64,000 nucleotides of DNA from Nocardioides lianchengensis (GTDB taxonomy: Bacteria > Actinomycetota > Actinomycetes > Propionibacteriales > Nocardioidaceae): assembly GCF_900101465.1 (NCBI RefSeq), contig NZ_FMZM01000002.1:372001-436000 (forward strand), written 5' to 3'. The notes under the pieces are model-generated. The model had not been told where the DNA came from, ran no database searches, and was given only the letters and a program-made list of their open reading frames with translations. A program made the translations under genes and the position numbers. Below, piece after piece: positions 9,617 to 18,515 of this stretch (positions within the stretch are counted from its first letter, which is position 1; every line of letters starts with the position of its first letter).

Positions 9617-10213
9617 TCAGGCGAGCAGGGTGCGGGCGGTGCGGAGGTTCTCGTCGAAGAGCTCGTCGACCGGGCGGTCGTCGCCCGCCACGAACTGGGT
9701 CATGGCGCACTCGAAGATCGTCACCAGCAGCCGGATCAGCAGTCGGGCCTCGGTCGGGGTGATGCGGTCGCCCTCGCGCTCGAGGATCAGGTCGGTGAGC
9801 TGGCCGAGGACGGTCTCGAAGCGCTCGTGGGCGATCGGCAGCAGCCGGGGCTCGCCGATGATCACCCGCTTGGCCAGCTCGACGTCCTCACGGTCGACGT
9901 CGTGGGCGTCGAGGATCTCGTCGGCCAGGGCGGAGAGGTCGTCGATCAGGTGGCCCGTCGGGCCACCGGCGACGAAGACCCCGCAGGCCTCCTCCGACAG
10001 TGGCGGCACCGGCCCGAGGACGGCGTCGTTCTTGCTGGGGAAGTAGTTGAACAGGGTGCGCCGCGAGACCTCGGCGCGCTCCGCCAGCTCGTCCATGGTG
10101 AAGCCGTCGAGGCCGCGCTCCTGGGTGAGCTGCTGGGCGCAGCGGCTGATCCGCCGCTCCGTCCGCAGCCGCTTCACCTGACGGCTCGTTGCACTTTCGG
10201 TCACGGAGTGCAT
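9617..10213 (-). CDS. TetR-family repressor, likely controls the MMPL gene
   Basis: A 198-residue TetR regulator. The N-terminal helix-turn-helix is clear: FTMDELAERAEVSRRTLFNYFPSKNDAVL. The rest is the all-helical ligand and dimer domain. I chose the ATG MHSVTESATS; an in-frame upstream TTG-type start would add 15 residues that run through the operator. Even the chosen ATG lies inside the palindromic region at 10189-10240, so a GTG three codons later is also possible. Gene order TetR then MMPL with a 37-base gap suggests an autoregulated operon whose effector is a substrate of the transporter, probably hydrophobic. Confidence 0.9.
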   Translation of the reverse strand: MHSVTESATSRQVKRLRTERRISRCAQQLTQERGLDGFTMDELAERAEVSRRTLFNYFPSKNDAVLGPVPPLSEEACGVFVAGGPTGHLIDDLSALADEILDAHDVDREDVELAKRVIIGEPRLLPIAHERFETVLGQLTDLILEREGDRITPTEARLLIRLLVTIFECAMTQFVAGDDRPVDELFDENLRTARTLLA

Positions 10214-10240
10214 TCTTGCACTCTGATCCAAATAGTGCAA
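10189..10240 (-). promoter_or_regulatory. Four-half-site operator of the TetR-MMPL operon
   Basis: Two inverted repeats of identical design, TTGCACT-N11-AGTGCA, lie at 10189-10213 and 10216-10240, 27 bases apart. The two inner half-sites also form AGTGCA-N4-TGCACT at 10207-10222. Such paired palindromes over the start of a tetR gene are the usual TetR autoregulatory operators. Confidence 0.75.
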
Positions 10241-10332
10241 AATTGTGACGGCGGTCACCCGTACGGCGGTTCTGGTCGTTGTGGTCGGTCCCCGACTTGC
10301 CGGTAACCGACGACCGGGCGGAAAGTGTCCGG

Positions 10333-11721
10333 GTGTCCTCCCCGCGCACCGCCACCACGTCGTCGTACTCGATCACCATGCGGTTGCACACCGTCCCGGA
10401 CCACGCGGTGGTCGGGGCGGTCGCGACGGCCATCGCCGCCCAGGGCGGGATCGTCACCGCCATCGACGTCACCGAGTCCAGCCACGTGCGCCTGGTCGTC
10501 GACGTGACGTGCTCGGCCTCGGACGCCGACCACGCGAAGGAGCTGGAGAAGGCGGTCGACGCGATCGAGGGCGTCGAGGTCTACCGGACCTCCGACCGGA
10601 CCTTCCTGCTCCACATCGGCGGCAAGATCGAGGTCTCCTCCAAGGTCCCGCTGCGCAACCGCGACGACCTGTCGATGGCCTACACCCCGGGTGTCGGGCG
10701 GGTGTCGAAGGCGCTGGCCGAGAACCCCGAGGACGTGCGTCGGCTGACCATCAAGGGCAACTCGGTCGCGGTCGTGACCGACGGCTCCGCGGTCCTCGGC
10801 CTCGGCAACATCGGCCCCGGTGCGGCGCTGCCGGTGATGGAGGGCAAGGCGGCGCTGTTCAAGCGGTTCGCCGACATCGACGCCTGGCCGATCTGCCTCG
10901 ACACCCAGGACACCGACGAGATCGTCCGCGCGGTCGAGCTCATCGCCCCCGGCTTCGGCGGCATCAACCTGGAGGACATCGCCGCGCCCCGCTGCTTCGA
11001 GATCGAGCGCCGGCTGCGCGAGTCCCTCGACATCCCCGTCTTCCACGACGACCAGCACGGCACCGCCATCGTGGTCCTGGCTGCGCTGACCAACGCCCTG
11101 CGCGTGGTCGGCAAGCAGCTGAGCGAGGTCCGCCTCGTCGTCTCCGGCGCCGGCGCTGCCGGTACGGCGATCGTGACGCTGCTGCTGGCCGCGGGCGTCC
11201 AGGACGTCGTGGTCTTCGACCGCCTCGGCTGCCTGGTCCCCGACCTCGAGGGCCTCTCGCCGGCCCAGGTCGAGCTGGCCCGGGCGACCAACCCGCGCGG
11301 CGTGACCGGCGACCTGCGTACGGCGCTCGCCGGCGCCGACGTGTTCATCGGCGTCTCCGCCCCCGGCGTGCTGCAGGCCGAGTGGATCCAGGACATGGCC
11401 ACCGACCCGGTCGTCTTCGCGCTGGCCAACCCCGACCCGGAGGTCGACCCCGCCGAGGCCGGCAAGTACGCCGCCGTGGTGGCCTCGGGCCGCTCGGACT
11501 ACCCCAACCAGATCAACAACGTGCTGGCCTTCCCGGGCGTGTTCCGGGGCCTGCTCGACGCCCGCGCCACCGACGTGTCCATCGAGATGCTGCTGCGCGC
11601 GGCCGAGGCGATCGCCCTCGTCGTCACCGACGACGAGCTGAACGCGTCCTTCATCATCCCGACGGTCTTCCACCCGGACGTGCCGAAGGCGGTCGCCGCC
11701 GCCATCCGCGGCGACCGGTAG
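10333..11721 (+). CDS. NAD(P)-dependent malic enzyme with N-terminal ACT domain
   Basis: A 462-residue malic enzyme converting malate to pyruvate and CO2. Residues 1-90 form an ACT-like regulatory domain ([24 protein letters not shown]). The catalytic part has the malic signature [19 protein letters not shown], the metal and substrate region ([36 protein letters not shown]) and a Rossmann site [12 protein letters not shown]. The GTG at 10333 is preferred; the ATG at 10378 is a second option, and the in-frame TTG at 10279 looks too far upstream. The length fits the short bacterial malic-enzyme class. It stands alone, divergent from the TetR gene and convergent with the glucokinase after 15 bases. 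It may feed NADPH or pyruvate to lipid metabolism. Confidence 0.93.
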   Translation: MSSPRTATTSSYSITMRLHTVPDHAVVGAVATAIAAQGGIVTAIDVTESSHVRLVVDVTCSASDADHAKELEKAVDAIEGVEVYRTSDRTFLLHIGGKIEVSSKVPLRNRDDLSMAYTPGVGRVSKALAENPEDVRRLTIKGNSVAVVTDGSAVLGLGNIGPGAALPVMEGKAALFKRFADIDAWPICLDTQDTDEIVRAVELIAPGFGGINLEDIAAPRCFEIERRLRESLDIPVFHDDQHGTAIVVLAALTNALRVVGKQLSEVRLVVSGAGAAGTAIVTLLLAAGVQDVVVFDRLGCLVPDLEGLSPAQVELARATNPRGVTGDLRTALAGADVFIGVSAPGVLQAEWIQDMATDPVVFALANPDPEVDPAEAGKYAAVVASGRSDYPNQINNVLAFPGVFRGLLDARATDVSIEMLLRAAEAIALVVTDDELNASFIIPTVFHPDVPKAVAAAIRGDR

Positions 11722-11736
11722 CGGGCCGGCTCGGGG

Positions 11737-12483
11737 TCAGCTCGTCGCGTAGAGGGCCGCGCCGACCACGCCGGCCTTGTTGCGCAGCGTCGCCGGGACG
11801 ATCTCGGTGTCGAGGTCGAGCAGCGGCAGGAACTCGTCGGCGCGCTTGCTGATGCCGCCGCCGACGACGATCAGGTCGGGGGAGAACAGCTTCTCCAGGG
11901 TGCGGTAGTAGCGGGTCAGCCGCTTCGCCCAGTGCTCCATGCTCAGGCCCTCGGCCTCGCGGGCGCTGTTGGCCGCCCGGGACTCGGCGTCGTGACCGTC
12001 GACCTCGAGGTGGCCGAGCTCGGCGTTCGGCACCAGGACGCCCTCGTGCACGAGGGCCGAGCCGATGCCGGTGCCGAGGGTGGTCACGATGACCAGGCCG
12101 CCCCGGCCCGCGGCGGCGCCGTACCGCACCTCGGCGAGGCCGGCCGCGTCGGCGTCGTTGACGACGTGGACGTCGCGGCCGGTGGCCTTCGTGAACAGGG
12201 CGTCGGCGTCGGTGCCGAGCCAGGCCTTGTCGATGTTGGCGGCCGAGCTGACGACACCGTGGCGGACCACGCCGGGCACCGTGACGCCGACCGGCCCGGT
12301 CGAGTCCGGGAACGCCGCGAGCAGCTCGACGAACACCTCGGCGACCCGCTCCGGGGTCGAGGGGGTGGGGGTCTTGATCCGGAACCGCTCGGCCGCGAAC
12401 TCTCCGGTCTCGAGGTCGACCGGGGCGCCCTTGATGCCGGTGCCGCCGAAGTCGATGCCGAACGGAAGGTGGGTCGTGGACAT
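11737..12483 (-). CDS. ppgK: Polyphosphate glucokinase
   Basis: A 248-residue ROK-family kinase that phosphorylates glucose using polyphosphate or ATP, typical of actinobacteria. Visible are the phosphate-binding loop [13 protein letters not shown], the catalytic Asp region [14 protein letters not shown], the second nucleotide loop [12 protein letters not shown] and the ROK glucose-binding segment [16 protein letters not shown]. The tail [20 protein letters not shown] is also diagnostic of PpgK. The length matches the family. It is convergent with the malic enzyme and divergent from the small gene at 12600. Confidence 0.93.
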   Translation of the reverse strand: MSTTHLPFGIDFGGTGIKGAPVDLETGEFAAERFRIKTPTPSTPERVAEVFVELLAAFPDSTGPVGVTVPGVVRHGVVSSAANIDKAWLGTDADALFTKATGRDVHVVNDADAAGLAEVRYGAAAGRGGLVIVTTLGTGIGSALVHEGVLVPNAELGHLEVDGHDAESRAANSAREAEGLSMEHWAKRLTRYYRTLEKLFSPDLIVVGGGISKRADEFLPLLDLDTEIVPATLRNKAGVVGAALYATS

Positions 12484-12599
12484 CCCACGACCCTAGGACA
12501 CGCAGGACTCGCGGCCTCACGACCGGCCCATCAACCCCAGGGAATCAGCTGGTCTTGTCCAGGGGTCGCCGCAGGTGTGACCGGCCGCACACTGGGGAC

Positions 12600-12977
12600 A
12601 TGTCCTACGGCGTGATCGGCTCGAAGAGCGCCCACCTCCTCGTCGAGACCACCGCGGGAGCCGCTGGGTCCGAGGCCGACCTGGCGCTCGACCGCCTGCA
12701 GGAGGGGTACGGCGCCGTCTGGATCGCCGGACGGATCACCCTGACCCGGCTGCACCTCGGCTTCGTGCCGACCCGGCTCGGCCGGGGCCTGGCCATCACC
12801 GAGCTGCACCTGCGCGACGTGACGAGCGTCGAGATCGGTGGCGGGCGTGTGTCCCGGGTCGTCGGCATCCGCACCGCGCGGCACGTCGTCCGGGTGCGGA
12901 CGACGGGGGCGCAGCAGTTCGCCCAGGCGGTCGCGCAGGGCGCCGAGGACGTACGCCGTACGCCGCGGCTGGTCTGA
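12600..12977 (+). CDS. Small PH/GRAM-like hypothetical protein
   Basis: A 125-residue protein, ATG start MSYGVIGSKSAHLL. The middle is a run of beta strands (GYGAVWIAGRITLTRLHLGFVPTR, ITELHLRDVTSVEIGGG, RVVGIRTARHVVRVRT) followed by one helix (QQFAQAVAQGAEDV). That strand-strand-helix order resembles bacterial PH or GRAM domains, which bind lipids or proteins. No enzyme motif is present. It stands alone upstream of the ABC transporter operon. Confidence 0.65.
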   Translation: MSYGVIGSKSAHLLVETTAGAAGSEADLALDRLQEGYGAVWIAGRITLTRLHLGFVPTRLGRGLAITELHLRDVTSVEIGGGRVSRVVGIRTARHVVRVRTTGAQQFAQAVAQGAEDVRRTPRLV

Positions 12978-13112
12978 GCCCACCTGCCCCACCCGACCGC
13001 CGATGATTCCCCGTCGGTGGCCGGGTCTGTGCCGTGCGCGCAATTGCGTTGACCGGAGCCCGTCGTCCGACGGACGGTCTAGCCAGGTACACACCAACGC
13101 GGAGGGCAGCCG

Positions 13113-14105
13113 ATGATCACCGCACGAGGGCTCGTGCAGACGTTCCACACCGGCCAGGGCAGGAAGAAGACGGCCGTGCAGGCGGTTAACGGCATCGACC
13201 TCGACGTGGCCGAGGGCGAGGTGGTCGGCTTCCTCGGTCCCAACGGCGCCGGCAAGACGACCACGCTGCGGATGCTGACGACGCTGCTCAAGCCGACGGC
13301 CGGCACCGCCACCGTCGCCGGGTACGACGTCGCGACGCAGGCCGTCGACGTACGACGGAGCATCGGCTACTGCTCGCAGGTCGGGTCGACGTTCTCGGGC
13401 GCCTACGCCGGCGACGAGGTCGTCGACCACGGGATGCTCTACGGGATGTCCCGCAAGGACGCGGTCGCCCAGGGCCAGGCGCTCTTCGAGCGGCTCCAGC
13501 TCGACGGCCTGTGGCGCCGGATGCCGAAGAACATGTCGGGCGGACAGAAGCGTCGCCTCGACATCGCCATGGGGCTGATCCACTCGCCGTCGCTGGTCTT
13601 CCTGGACGAGCCGACGACCGGCCTGGACCCGCAGGCGCGGGCCAACCTGTGGGAGCACATCGCCGACCTGCGCACCAGCCAGGGGGCGACGGTCTTCCTC
13701 ACCACCCACTACCTCGACGAGGCCGACGCGCTGGCCGACCGGATCGTCATCATCGACCGGGGCGACATCGTGGCCAGCGACACCGCCGACAACCTCAAGG
13801 CCCAGGTGGCCGGCGACCTGGTCGCCCTGGAGGTGGGCTCCGACGAGCAGGTGCCCGTGGCCCGCGACCGGCTCAGCGCGGTCGCGGAGACCGTCGAGGT
13901 CGAGGGCCGCCAGGTCCGGGGCCGGGTGTCCCGGGCCGGGAAGGTGGTGCCCGGCCTGCTGCGCGACCTCGAGGCCGCCGGCGTCAGCCTCGAGTCCATC
14001 GAGATCGCGCGCCCGACCCTGGACGACGTGTTCCTCACCCTCACCGGCCGGACCCTGCGAGACGCCGAGGCCGACGTACCGACCACCGAAGGAGCCGAGC
14101 TGTGA
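13113..14105 (+). CDS. ABC transporter ATP-binding protein (DrrA type)
   Basis: A 330-residue ATPase subunit of an ABC-2 exporter. Walker A is GPNGAGKTTTLRML, the Q-loop is in IGYCSQVGSTFSG, the signature is MSGGQKRRLDIAMG, Walker B is LVFLDEPTTGLDPQ and the switch His is in TTHYLDEAD. The C-terminal 90 residues form the DUF4162-like tail seen in daunorubicin-resistance ATPases of the DrrA type. Its stop overlaps the permease start by four bases, so the two are translationally coupled. Upstream lie a TTGACC hexamer at 13049 and the small palindrome GTCCGACGGAC at 13065-13075, which might serve regulation. The substrate is unknown; drugs or lipids are usual. Confidence 0.94.
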   Translation: MITARGLVQTFHTGQGRKKTAVQAVNGIDLDVAEGEVVGFLGPNGAGKTTTLRMLTTLLKPTAGTATVAGYDVATQAVDVRRSIGYCSQVGSTFSGAYAGDEVVDHGMLYGMSRKDAVAQGQALFERLQLDGLWRRMPKNMSGGQKRRLDIAMGLIHSPSLVFLDEPTTGLDPQARANLWEHIADLRTSQGATVFLTTHYLDEADALADRIVIIDRGDIVASDTADNLKAQVAGDLVALEVGSDEQVPVARDRLSAVAETVEVEGRQVRGRVSRAGKVVPGLLRDLEAAGVSLESIEIARPTLDDVFLTLTGRTLRDAEADVPTTEGAEL

Positions 14106-14857
14106 CGACCTTCCTCCGCGACAGCGGCATCGTCTTCCGGCGTCAGATCCGGATGAACCTGCGCAACCCCGCCTGGGTGATCATCGGGATGCTGCAGCCG
14201 GTGCTCTACCTGCTGCTCTTCGGGCCCCTGCTCGAGCCGGTGATCAGCCAGCTCGGCGGCAACAAGTACACCTGGTTCGTCCCGGGCATGCTGGTCCAGC
14301 TCGGCATCTTCGGCGCCTTCTTCGCGGGCTTCAGCCTGATCGGCGAGTGGCGCGAGGGGGTCATCGAGGCCGAGCGGGTGACCCCGGCCAGTCGGGCGGC
14401 GCTGCTCTTCGGCCGGCTCTACCGCGACCTGCTCCAGCTCTTCGTCCAGGCGGTGATCCTGGTCGGGCTCGGCCTCGCCCTGGGCATGGACTTCAACGCC
14501 GCCGGCATCGTGCTCGGCGTCGTCCTCACGATCCTGCTCGGCGGCGCGTGTGCGGCGGCCTCCAACGCCTTCGCGCTGACGGTGAAGAGCGAGGACGTGA
14601 TGGCCCCGGTGATCAACCTGGTGATGATGCCGGTGCTGTTGCTGTCGGGGATCCTGCTGCCGATGAGCTTCGGCGCCGCCTGGCTCGACAACCTCGCGAA
14701 CTTCATGCCGATCCGGCACGTCGTCGACGCCGTGCGCGGGGCGTTCTTCGGCGACTACGACCTCGGCACCATCGGCTGGGGCGTCGGCTGGACGGTCGCG
14801 CTCTTCGGGCTCGCGGTCTGGTGGGGGGTCTCGGTCTTCCGCAAGGAGAACGCCTGA
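14102..14857 (+). CDS. ABC-2 type permease (DrrB type)
   Basis: A 251-residue membrane subunit that pairs with the ATPase just upstream. It starts at a GTG overlapping the previous stop (GTGA). Six membrane helices are expected, starting near WVIIGMLQPVLYLLLFGPLL. The family motif GEWREGVIEAERVTPASRAALLFGRL after helix 2 is typical of DrrB/ABC2 permeases, as is the LLLSGILLPM segment near helix 5. The length is normal. An ATPase gene of a different type follows after 22 bases. Confidence 0.93.
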   Translation: MTTFLRDSGIVFRRQIRMNLRNPAWVIIGMLQPVLYLLLFGPLLEPVISQLGGNKYTWFVPGMLVQLGIFGAFFAGFSLIGEWREGVIEAERVTPASRAALLFGRLYRDLLQLFVQAVILVGLGLALGMDFNAAGIVLGVVLTILLGGACAAASNAFALTVKSEDVMAPVINLVMMPVLLLSGILLPMSFGAAWLDNLANFMPIRHVVDAVRGAFFGDYDLGTIGWGVGWTVALFGLAVWWGVSVFRKENA

Positions 14858-14879
14858 GGCTCGTTCCTATGCTGACGGG

Positions 14880-15663
14880 GTGGACGACACCGCCCTGGAG
14901 CTGACCGGCGTGACTTTCGTGCGCGACGCGCGCCCGCTGCTGGAGGAGGTCGACCTCGTCGTACGACGGGGCGAGCAGTGGGCGCTCGTCGGGCCGAACG
15001 GCGCCGGGAAGAGCACCCTGCTCAACCTGTGCGGCGCGGTGACCTTCCCCAGCCGTGGGCAGGTGCGGGTGCTCGGCCACCGGCTGGGCCAGATCGACCT
15101 GCGCGAGCTCCGCCGCTCGATCGGCTTCGTCAACCCCCGCCACCCGCTGCGCTCCGACCTCACCGCGGAGGAGGTGGTGCTGACCGGGGTCACCGGCACC
15201 ATCGAGACCCAGCTGCGGTGGACGCCGTCCGCCGCCGACCTGGACCGGGCCCGGCAGCTGATGAAGACCCTCGGCGTCGACGCGACCGTGCCGCTGCACT
15301 GGCACACCATGTCCCAGGGCGAGCGGGGCCGGACCCTGATCGCGCGGGCGCTGATGACCGACCCCGCCCCTGCTGCTGCTCGACGAGCCCAGCACCGGGC
15401 TCGACGTGGCCGCCCGCGAGCAGATGATCCAGACCCTCGACGGCCTGCCGGACGCGATCCCCGGGCTGACGACCGTGATGGTCACGCACCACTTCGAGGA
15501 GCTGCCGACCACGACCACGCACGCGGCCCTGCTGCGGCGGGGCCGGGTCGTAGCGGCCGGCCCGGTCGACGAGGTGCTGACCACCGAGCTGGTCACCGAG
15601 ACCTTCGCCCATCCCATCGAGGTGCACCGACGGCGCGGGCGCTGGTCGGCCGTGGCGCACTGA
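14880..15663 (+). pseudogene. ABC transporter ATP-binding protein, frameshifted by one extra C near 15370
   Basis: From the GTG at 14880 the frame reads a normal ABC ATPase: Walker A GPNGAGKSTLLNL, Q-loop region and signature SQGERGRTLIARALM. After ALMTDP the frame changes: Walker B LLLLDEPSTGLDVAAR, the H-switch (VMVTHHFEEL) and the C-terminus ending at 15663 are all in the next frame. The sequence ACCCCGCCCC at 15361-15370 holds one C more than an intact gene would need. Read as written, the product loses Walker B and the catalytic His and ends in Arg-rich nonsense near 15722. Everything else looks conserved, so either a sequencing indel in the C-run or a very recent mutation. It resembles YlmA/ModF-like stand-alone ATPases rather than a partner of the DrrAB pair. 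Confidence 0.8.
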
Positions 15664-15672
15664 GGTCGGACG

Positions 15673-16860
15673 TCAGCCGCCGGTCTCCTGGCGGACCCAG
15701 GCGGCGAACCCCGGCACGGTGAACCGCAGCGCGCCGCGGCCGGCCACCTCGATCAGCCCCTTGTCGAGCAGCCCGCGCCGGGGCACGCTCAGGTCGTTGC
15801 TCGTCACGCCGAGGTGGTCGGCCACCTCGCCCCGGCGGACGTCGGCCTCCGCCGGCCCGGCCAGCTCGGCCATGCCGGTCAGCACGCGCTGCTCGCCGGG
15901 GGTCGCCTTCACCCAGCGGGCCCGGAACATCGTGGCCAGCTCCTCGTCGACCCGGGCGCGGGTGCGGTCGAGCAGGTCGGGGCCGAGGGTGTCGCCCTCC
16001 GCGGGCGCGGCCTCACGCCACACCGCGTCGCCGTAGAGCTGGAGGAAGTAGGGGTAGCCCTGGGCCAGCCCGACCACCTCGGCGAGCAGGCCGGCGTGCC
16101 AGTCGACTCGGTGCTCGCGGGCCGGCGCCTCGAGCACCTCGGCCGCGTCGGCGTCGTCGAGCCGCTCCAGGGTCCGGAACGCGAACCGCTCGCTGAAGGT
16201 CACCGCCGCGGTGAGCACGTCGGGGGTGTTGGGGAGCCCGGCCGCGATCACCACGGCGGACGGCTCGGGGCTTGCCTGCTGGAGCTCCTGCCAGGCGTAG
16301 GCGAGGGTGCGCAGGTCCTCGCGGGGCGCCGCCTGGATCTCGTCGACCAGCAGGCAGAGCCCGGCTGAGCCCCGCTCGCGGGCGGCGGCGGCCGCGAGGG
16401 TCACGAAGTCTCCGAACGCGGCCGAGGCGGCCCCGGCGCCGGGTGCCGGGGCCGGGCTGACGTCGAGCTCGACCCCGGCACTGGCCGGGCCGGCGCCGAG
16501 CTCGAGGCTGAGCGACTGGAGCCGGTCGCGCAGCCGCGAGCGGCGGGTCACGTCGACCCCGATGCCGTCGAGGGACCGGGCGAGGGCGGCGACCAGCCCC
16601 GCCACCAGGCTCTCGTCGCCACGGGCGGTCACCCAGGCCACCACCGCGCCGGCGCGAGTCGCCTCGTCGCGGACCGCCTTCAGCAGCGACGTCTTGCCGA
16701 CCCCGCGCGAGCCGACGTGCACCCGCACCCGGCCCAGGAAACGGCCGTAGGTCGCGAGCAGGGCCAGGTCGGCCTGGGCGTCGGCAAGCTGGGCGCCCCG
16801 GCCGACGAGGACGGGCGGCGTCTCGCCGGGGGTGTAGGGGCTGGGCAGCGGATGGCTCAC
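15673..16860 (-). CDS. AAA/STAND-like ATPase with C-terminal winged helix
   Basis: A 395-residue protein of the archaeal-ATPase-like (AAA_16) type. An N-terminal GRGAQLADAQ segment precedes Walker A (VGSRGVGKTSLLKA), Walker B is LCLLVDEIQ, and the sensor region is VVIAAGLPNTPDVL. The C-terminal 90 residues have a winged-helix look (VADHLGVTSNDLSVPRRGLLDKGLIE). A full-length paralogue with the same order is at 60375-61568. Proteins of this class act as regulatory or stress ATPases; targets are unknown. The GTG start at 16860 has its ribosome-binding AAGGA inside a hairpin at 16861-16898. It converges with the broken ABC ATPase and diverges from alkB. Confidence 0.8.
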   Translation of the reverse strand: MSHPLPSPYTPGETPPVLVGRGAQLADAQADLALLATYGRFLGRVRVHVGSRGVGKTSLLKAVRDEATRAGAVVAWVTARGDESLVAGLVAALARSLDGIGVDVTRRSRLRDRLQSLSLELGAGPASAGVELDVSPAPAPGAGAASAAFGDFVTLAAAAARERGSAGLCLLVDEIQAAPREDLRTLAYAWQELQQASPEPSAVVIAAGLPNTPDVLTAAVTFSERFAFRTLERLDDADAAEVLEAPAREHRVDWHAGLLAEVVGLAQGYPYFLQLYGDAVWREAAPAEGDTLGPDLLDRTRARVDEELATMFRARWVKATPGEQRVLTGMAELAGPAEADVRRGEVADHLGVTSNDLSVPRRGLLDKGLIEVAGRGALRFTVPGFAAWVRQETGG

Positions 16861-16898
16861 ACGGTTCCTTATGAAGGGCGACGTTCATCAGGAACCGT
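16861..16898 (-). promoter_or_regulatory. Hairpin enclosing the ribosome-binding site of the AAA ATPase gene
   Basis: Arms ACGGTTCCT and AGGAACCGT (9 pairs), then one mismatch, then ATGAA/TTCAT (5 pairs) around an 8-base loop. On the gene strand the 3' arm contains AAGGA just before the GTG start at 16860, so folding would hide the ribosome-binding site. It could instead be a DNA operator. Confidence 0.5.
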
Positions 16899-16973
16899 AA
16901 ACCCGGCCACCGACCTTGACATTCGGGCGCCTCTTGTCAAGCGTGGTTTACATATCTTATCGTCCTGTAAACC
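16897..16973 (+). promoter_or_regulatory. alkB promoter region with two palindromes
   Basis: GTAAACC occurs at 16897-16903 and 16967-16973, and its complement GGTTTAC at 16945-16951, giving the palindrome GGTTTAC-N15-GTAAACC. A second one, CTTGACA-N13-TGTCAAG, spans 16915-16941. The AT-rich CATATCTTAT at 16951-16960 is the only likely -10 area. These are good candidates for the operator of a TetR-type alkane regulator; the RBS AGGAGG is at 16991. Confidence 0.55.
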
Positions 16974-17004
16974 GGCAGTGACGCCGACCAAGGAGGCAGC
17001 ACCG

Positions 17005-18444
17005 ATGGACACCGTCGCCAACAGCACCGTCCCCGAGGGCTCGACCGAGACCTGGCGCGACCCCAAGCGCTACCTGTGGCTGATCGGTCTGGTCGTGCCC
17101 TCCCTGGCCTTCGTGGCGTACGGCGCCTGGGCCGCGACCGGGGTCGGCGCGTTCTTCTGGATCGGGCCGGTGGTGATCCTGGTGGTCGTCCCGGCCATCG
17201 ACCTGGTCGCGGGGCTGGACCGCTCGAACCCGCCCGACGACGTGATCGACCGGCTCGAGAAGGACCGCTACTACCGCTGGATCACCTACCTGTTCCTCCC
17301 GGTCCAGTACGCCGGCTTCCTCGGCGCGATGTACCTCATCACTCACGGCGACCCACTCGGGTTCCAGGGGGACCTGACGGTCCTCGACAAGATCGGGCTC
17401 GCGATCTCGATCGGCTGCATCGGCGGGATCGGCATCAACACCGCCCACGAGCTCGGCCACAAGAAGGAGGCCAACGAGCGCTGGCTGTCCAAGATCGCCC
17501 TGGCCCAGAGCTTCTACGGCCACTTCTACATCGAGCACAACCGCGGCCACCACGTCCGGGTCGCGACCCCGGAGGACCCGGCGTCGTCCCGGGTCGGCGA
17601 GAGCTTCTACGCCTTCTGGCCGCGCACCGTCCTGGGGTCCCTGAAGAGCGCCTGGCGGATCGAGAAGCGTCGCTACTCACGCAAGAAGAAGCATCCGTTC
17701 CGGATCGGCAACGACGTCCTCAACGCCTGGCTGATGTCGGCGGTGCTCTGGGGCGCGGTCGTCGCCTGGCTGGGGGTCGGCGTGCTGCCGTACCTCGTCG
17801 TCCAGGCCGTCGTCGGCTTCTCGCTGCTCGAGGTCGTCAACTACATGGAGCACTACGGGATGCTGCGCCGACGAGTAGGCGTCGGCGAGCGGCAGCGTTA
17901 CGAGCGGGTCGACCCGTCGCACTCCTGGAACTCCAACAACATCGCGACCAACGTGCTGCTCTACCACCTGCAGCGGCACAGCGACCACCACGCCAACCCC
18001 ACCCGGCGCTACCAGACGCTGCGCGACTTCGAGGAGAGCCCGGCGCTCCCGACCGGGTACGCCGGGATGATCGTGCTCGCCCTCGTCCCGCCGGTCTGGC
18101 GCCGGGTGATGGACCCCCTCGTGCACGCGCACTTCGGCGGCGACCTGTCCCGGGCCAACCTCCAGCCCGGCAAGCGGGAGCGGATCCTGGCGTCGTACCC
18201 GCCGCCGGCGGTGGAGCTCTCCGCCGCCGAGCGGGCCGAGCTGGTGCCGGGTGCGGTCGACGAGGTGCTCGCGGCCCGCTGCCCCGGCTGCGGCTACGTG
18301 TACGACGTCGCCGCGGGTGACGAGCACGAGGGCTTCGCGGCCGGCACGGCCTGGGCCGACGTCCCCGCGGACTGGTGCTGCCCCGACTGCGGGGTCCGGG
18401 AGAAGGTCGACTTCGTGCCGCTCGCGCGCAACGAGGTCGCCTGA
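17005..18444 (+). CDS. alkB: Alkane 1-monooxygenase fused to rubredoxin
   Basis: A 479-residue integral-membrane non-haem diiron hydroxylase that oxidises medium- or long-chain alkanes at the terminal carbon. All His boxes are present: HELGH at 148-152, HNRGHH at 178-183, NYMEHYG around 283 and [11 protein letters not shown] around 325-329. About six membrane helices precede and separate them. Residues 424-470 are a rubredoxin domain with its four iron-binding Cys at 426, 429, 459 and 462 (CPGCGYVYD and CPDCG), so the electron donor is built in, as in several actinobacterial AlkB proteins. ATG 17005 has a perfect AGGAGG ten bases upstream. Only a rubredoxin reductase would be needed in addition, and none is in the window. 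Confidence 0.97.
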   Translation: MDTVANSTVPEGSTETWRDPKRYLWLIGLVVPSLAFVAYGAWAATGVGAFFWIGPVVILVVVPAIDLVAGLDRSNPPDDVIDRLEKDRYYRWITYLFLPVQYAGFLGAMYLITHGDPLGFQGDLTVLDKIGLAISIGCIGGIGINTAHELGHKKEANERWLSKIALAQSFYGHFYIEHNRGHHVRVATPEDPASSRVGESFYAFWPRTVLGSLKSAWRIEKRRYSRKKKHPFRIGNDVLNAWLMSAVLWGAVVAWLGVGVLPYLVVQAVVGFSLLEVVNYMEHYGMLRRRVGVGERQRYERVDPSHSWNSNNIATNVLLYHLQRHSDHHANPTRRYQTLRDFEESPALPTGYAGMIVLALVPPVWRRVMDPLVHAHFGGDLSRANLQPGKRERILASYPPPAVELSAAERAELVPGAVDEVLAARCPGCGYVYDVAAGDEHEGFAAGTAWADVPADWCCPDCGVREKVDFVPLARNEVA

Positions 18445-18515
18445 ACGGGTGGGGTGAGACCCATCTCTCGTCCCGGCAGCCTTCACCGCGAGGGGCGTTA
18501 GCCGACAAGTGTCGT

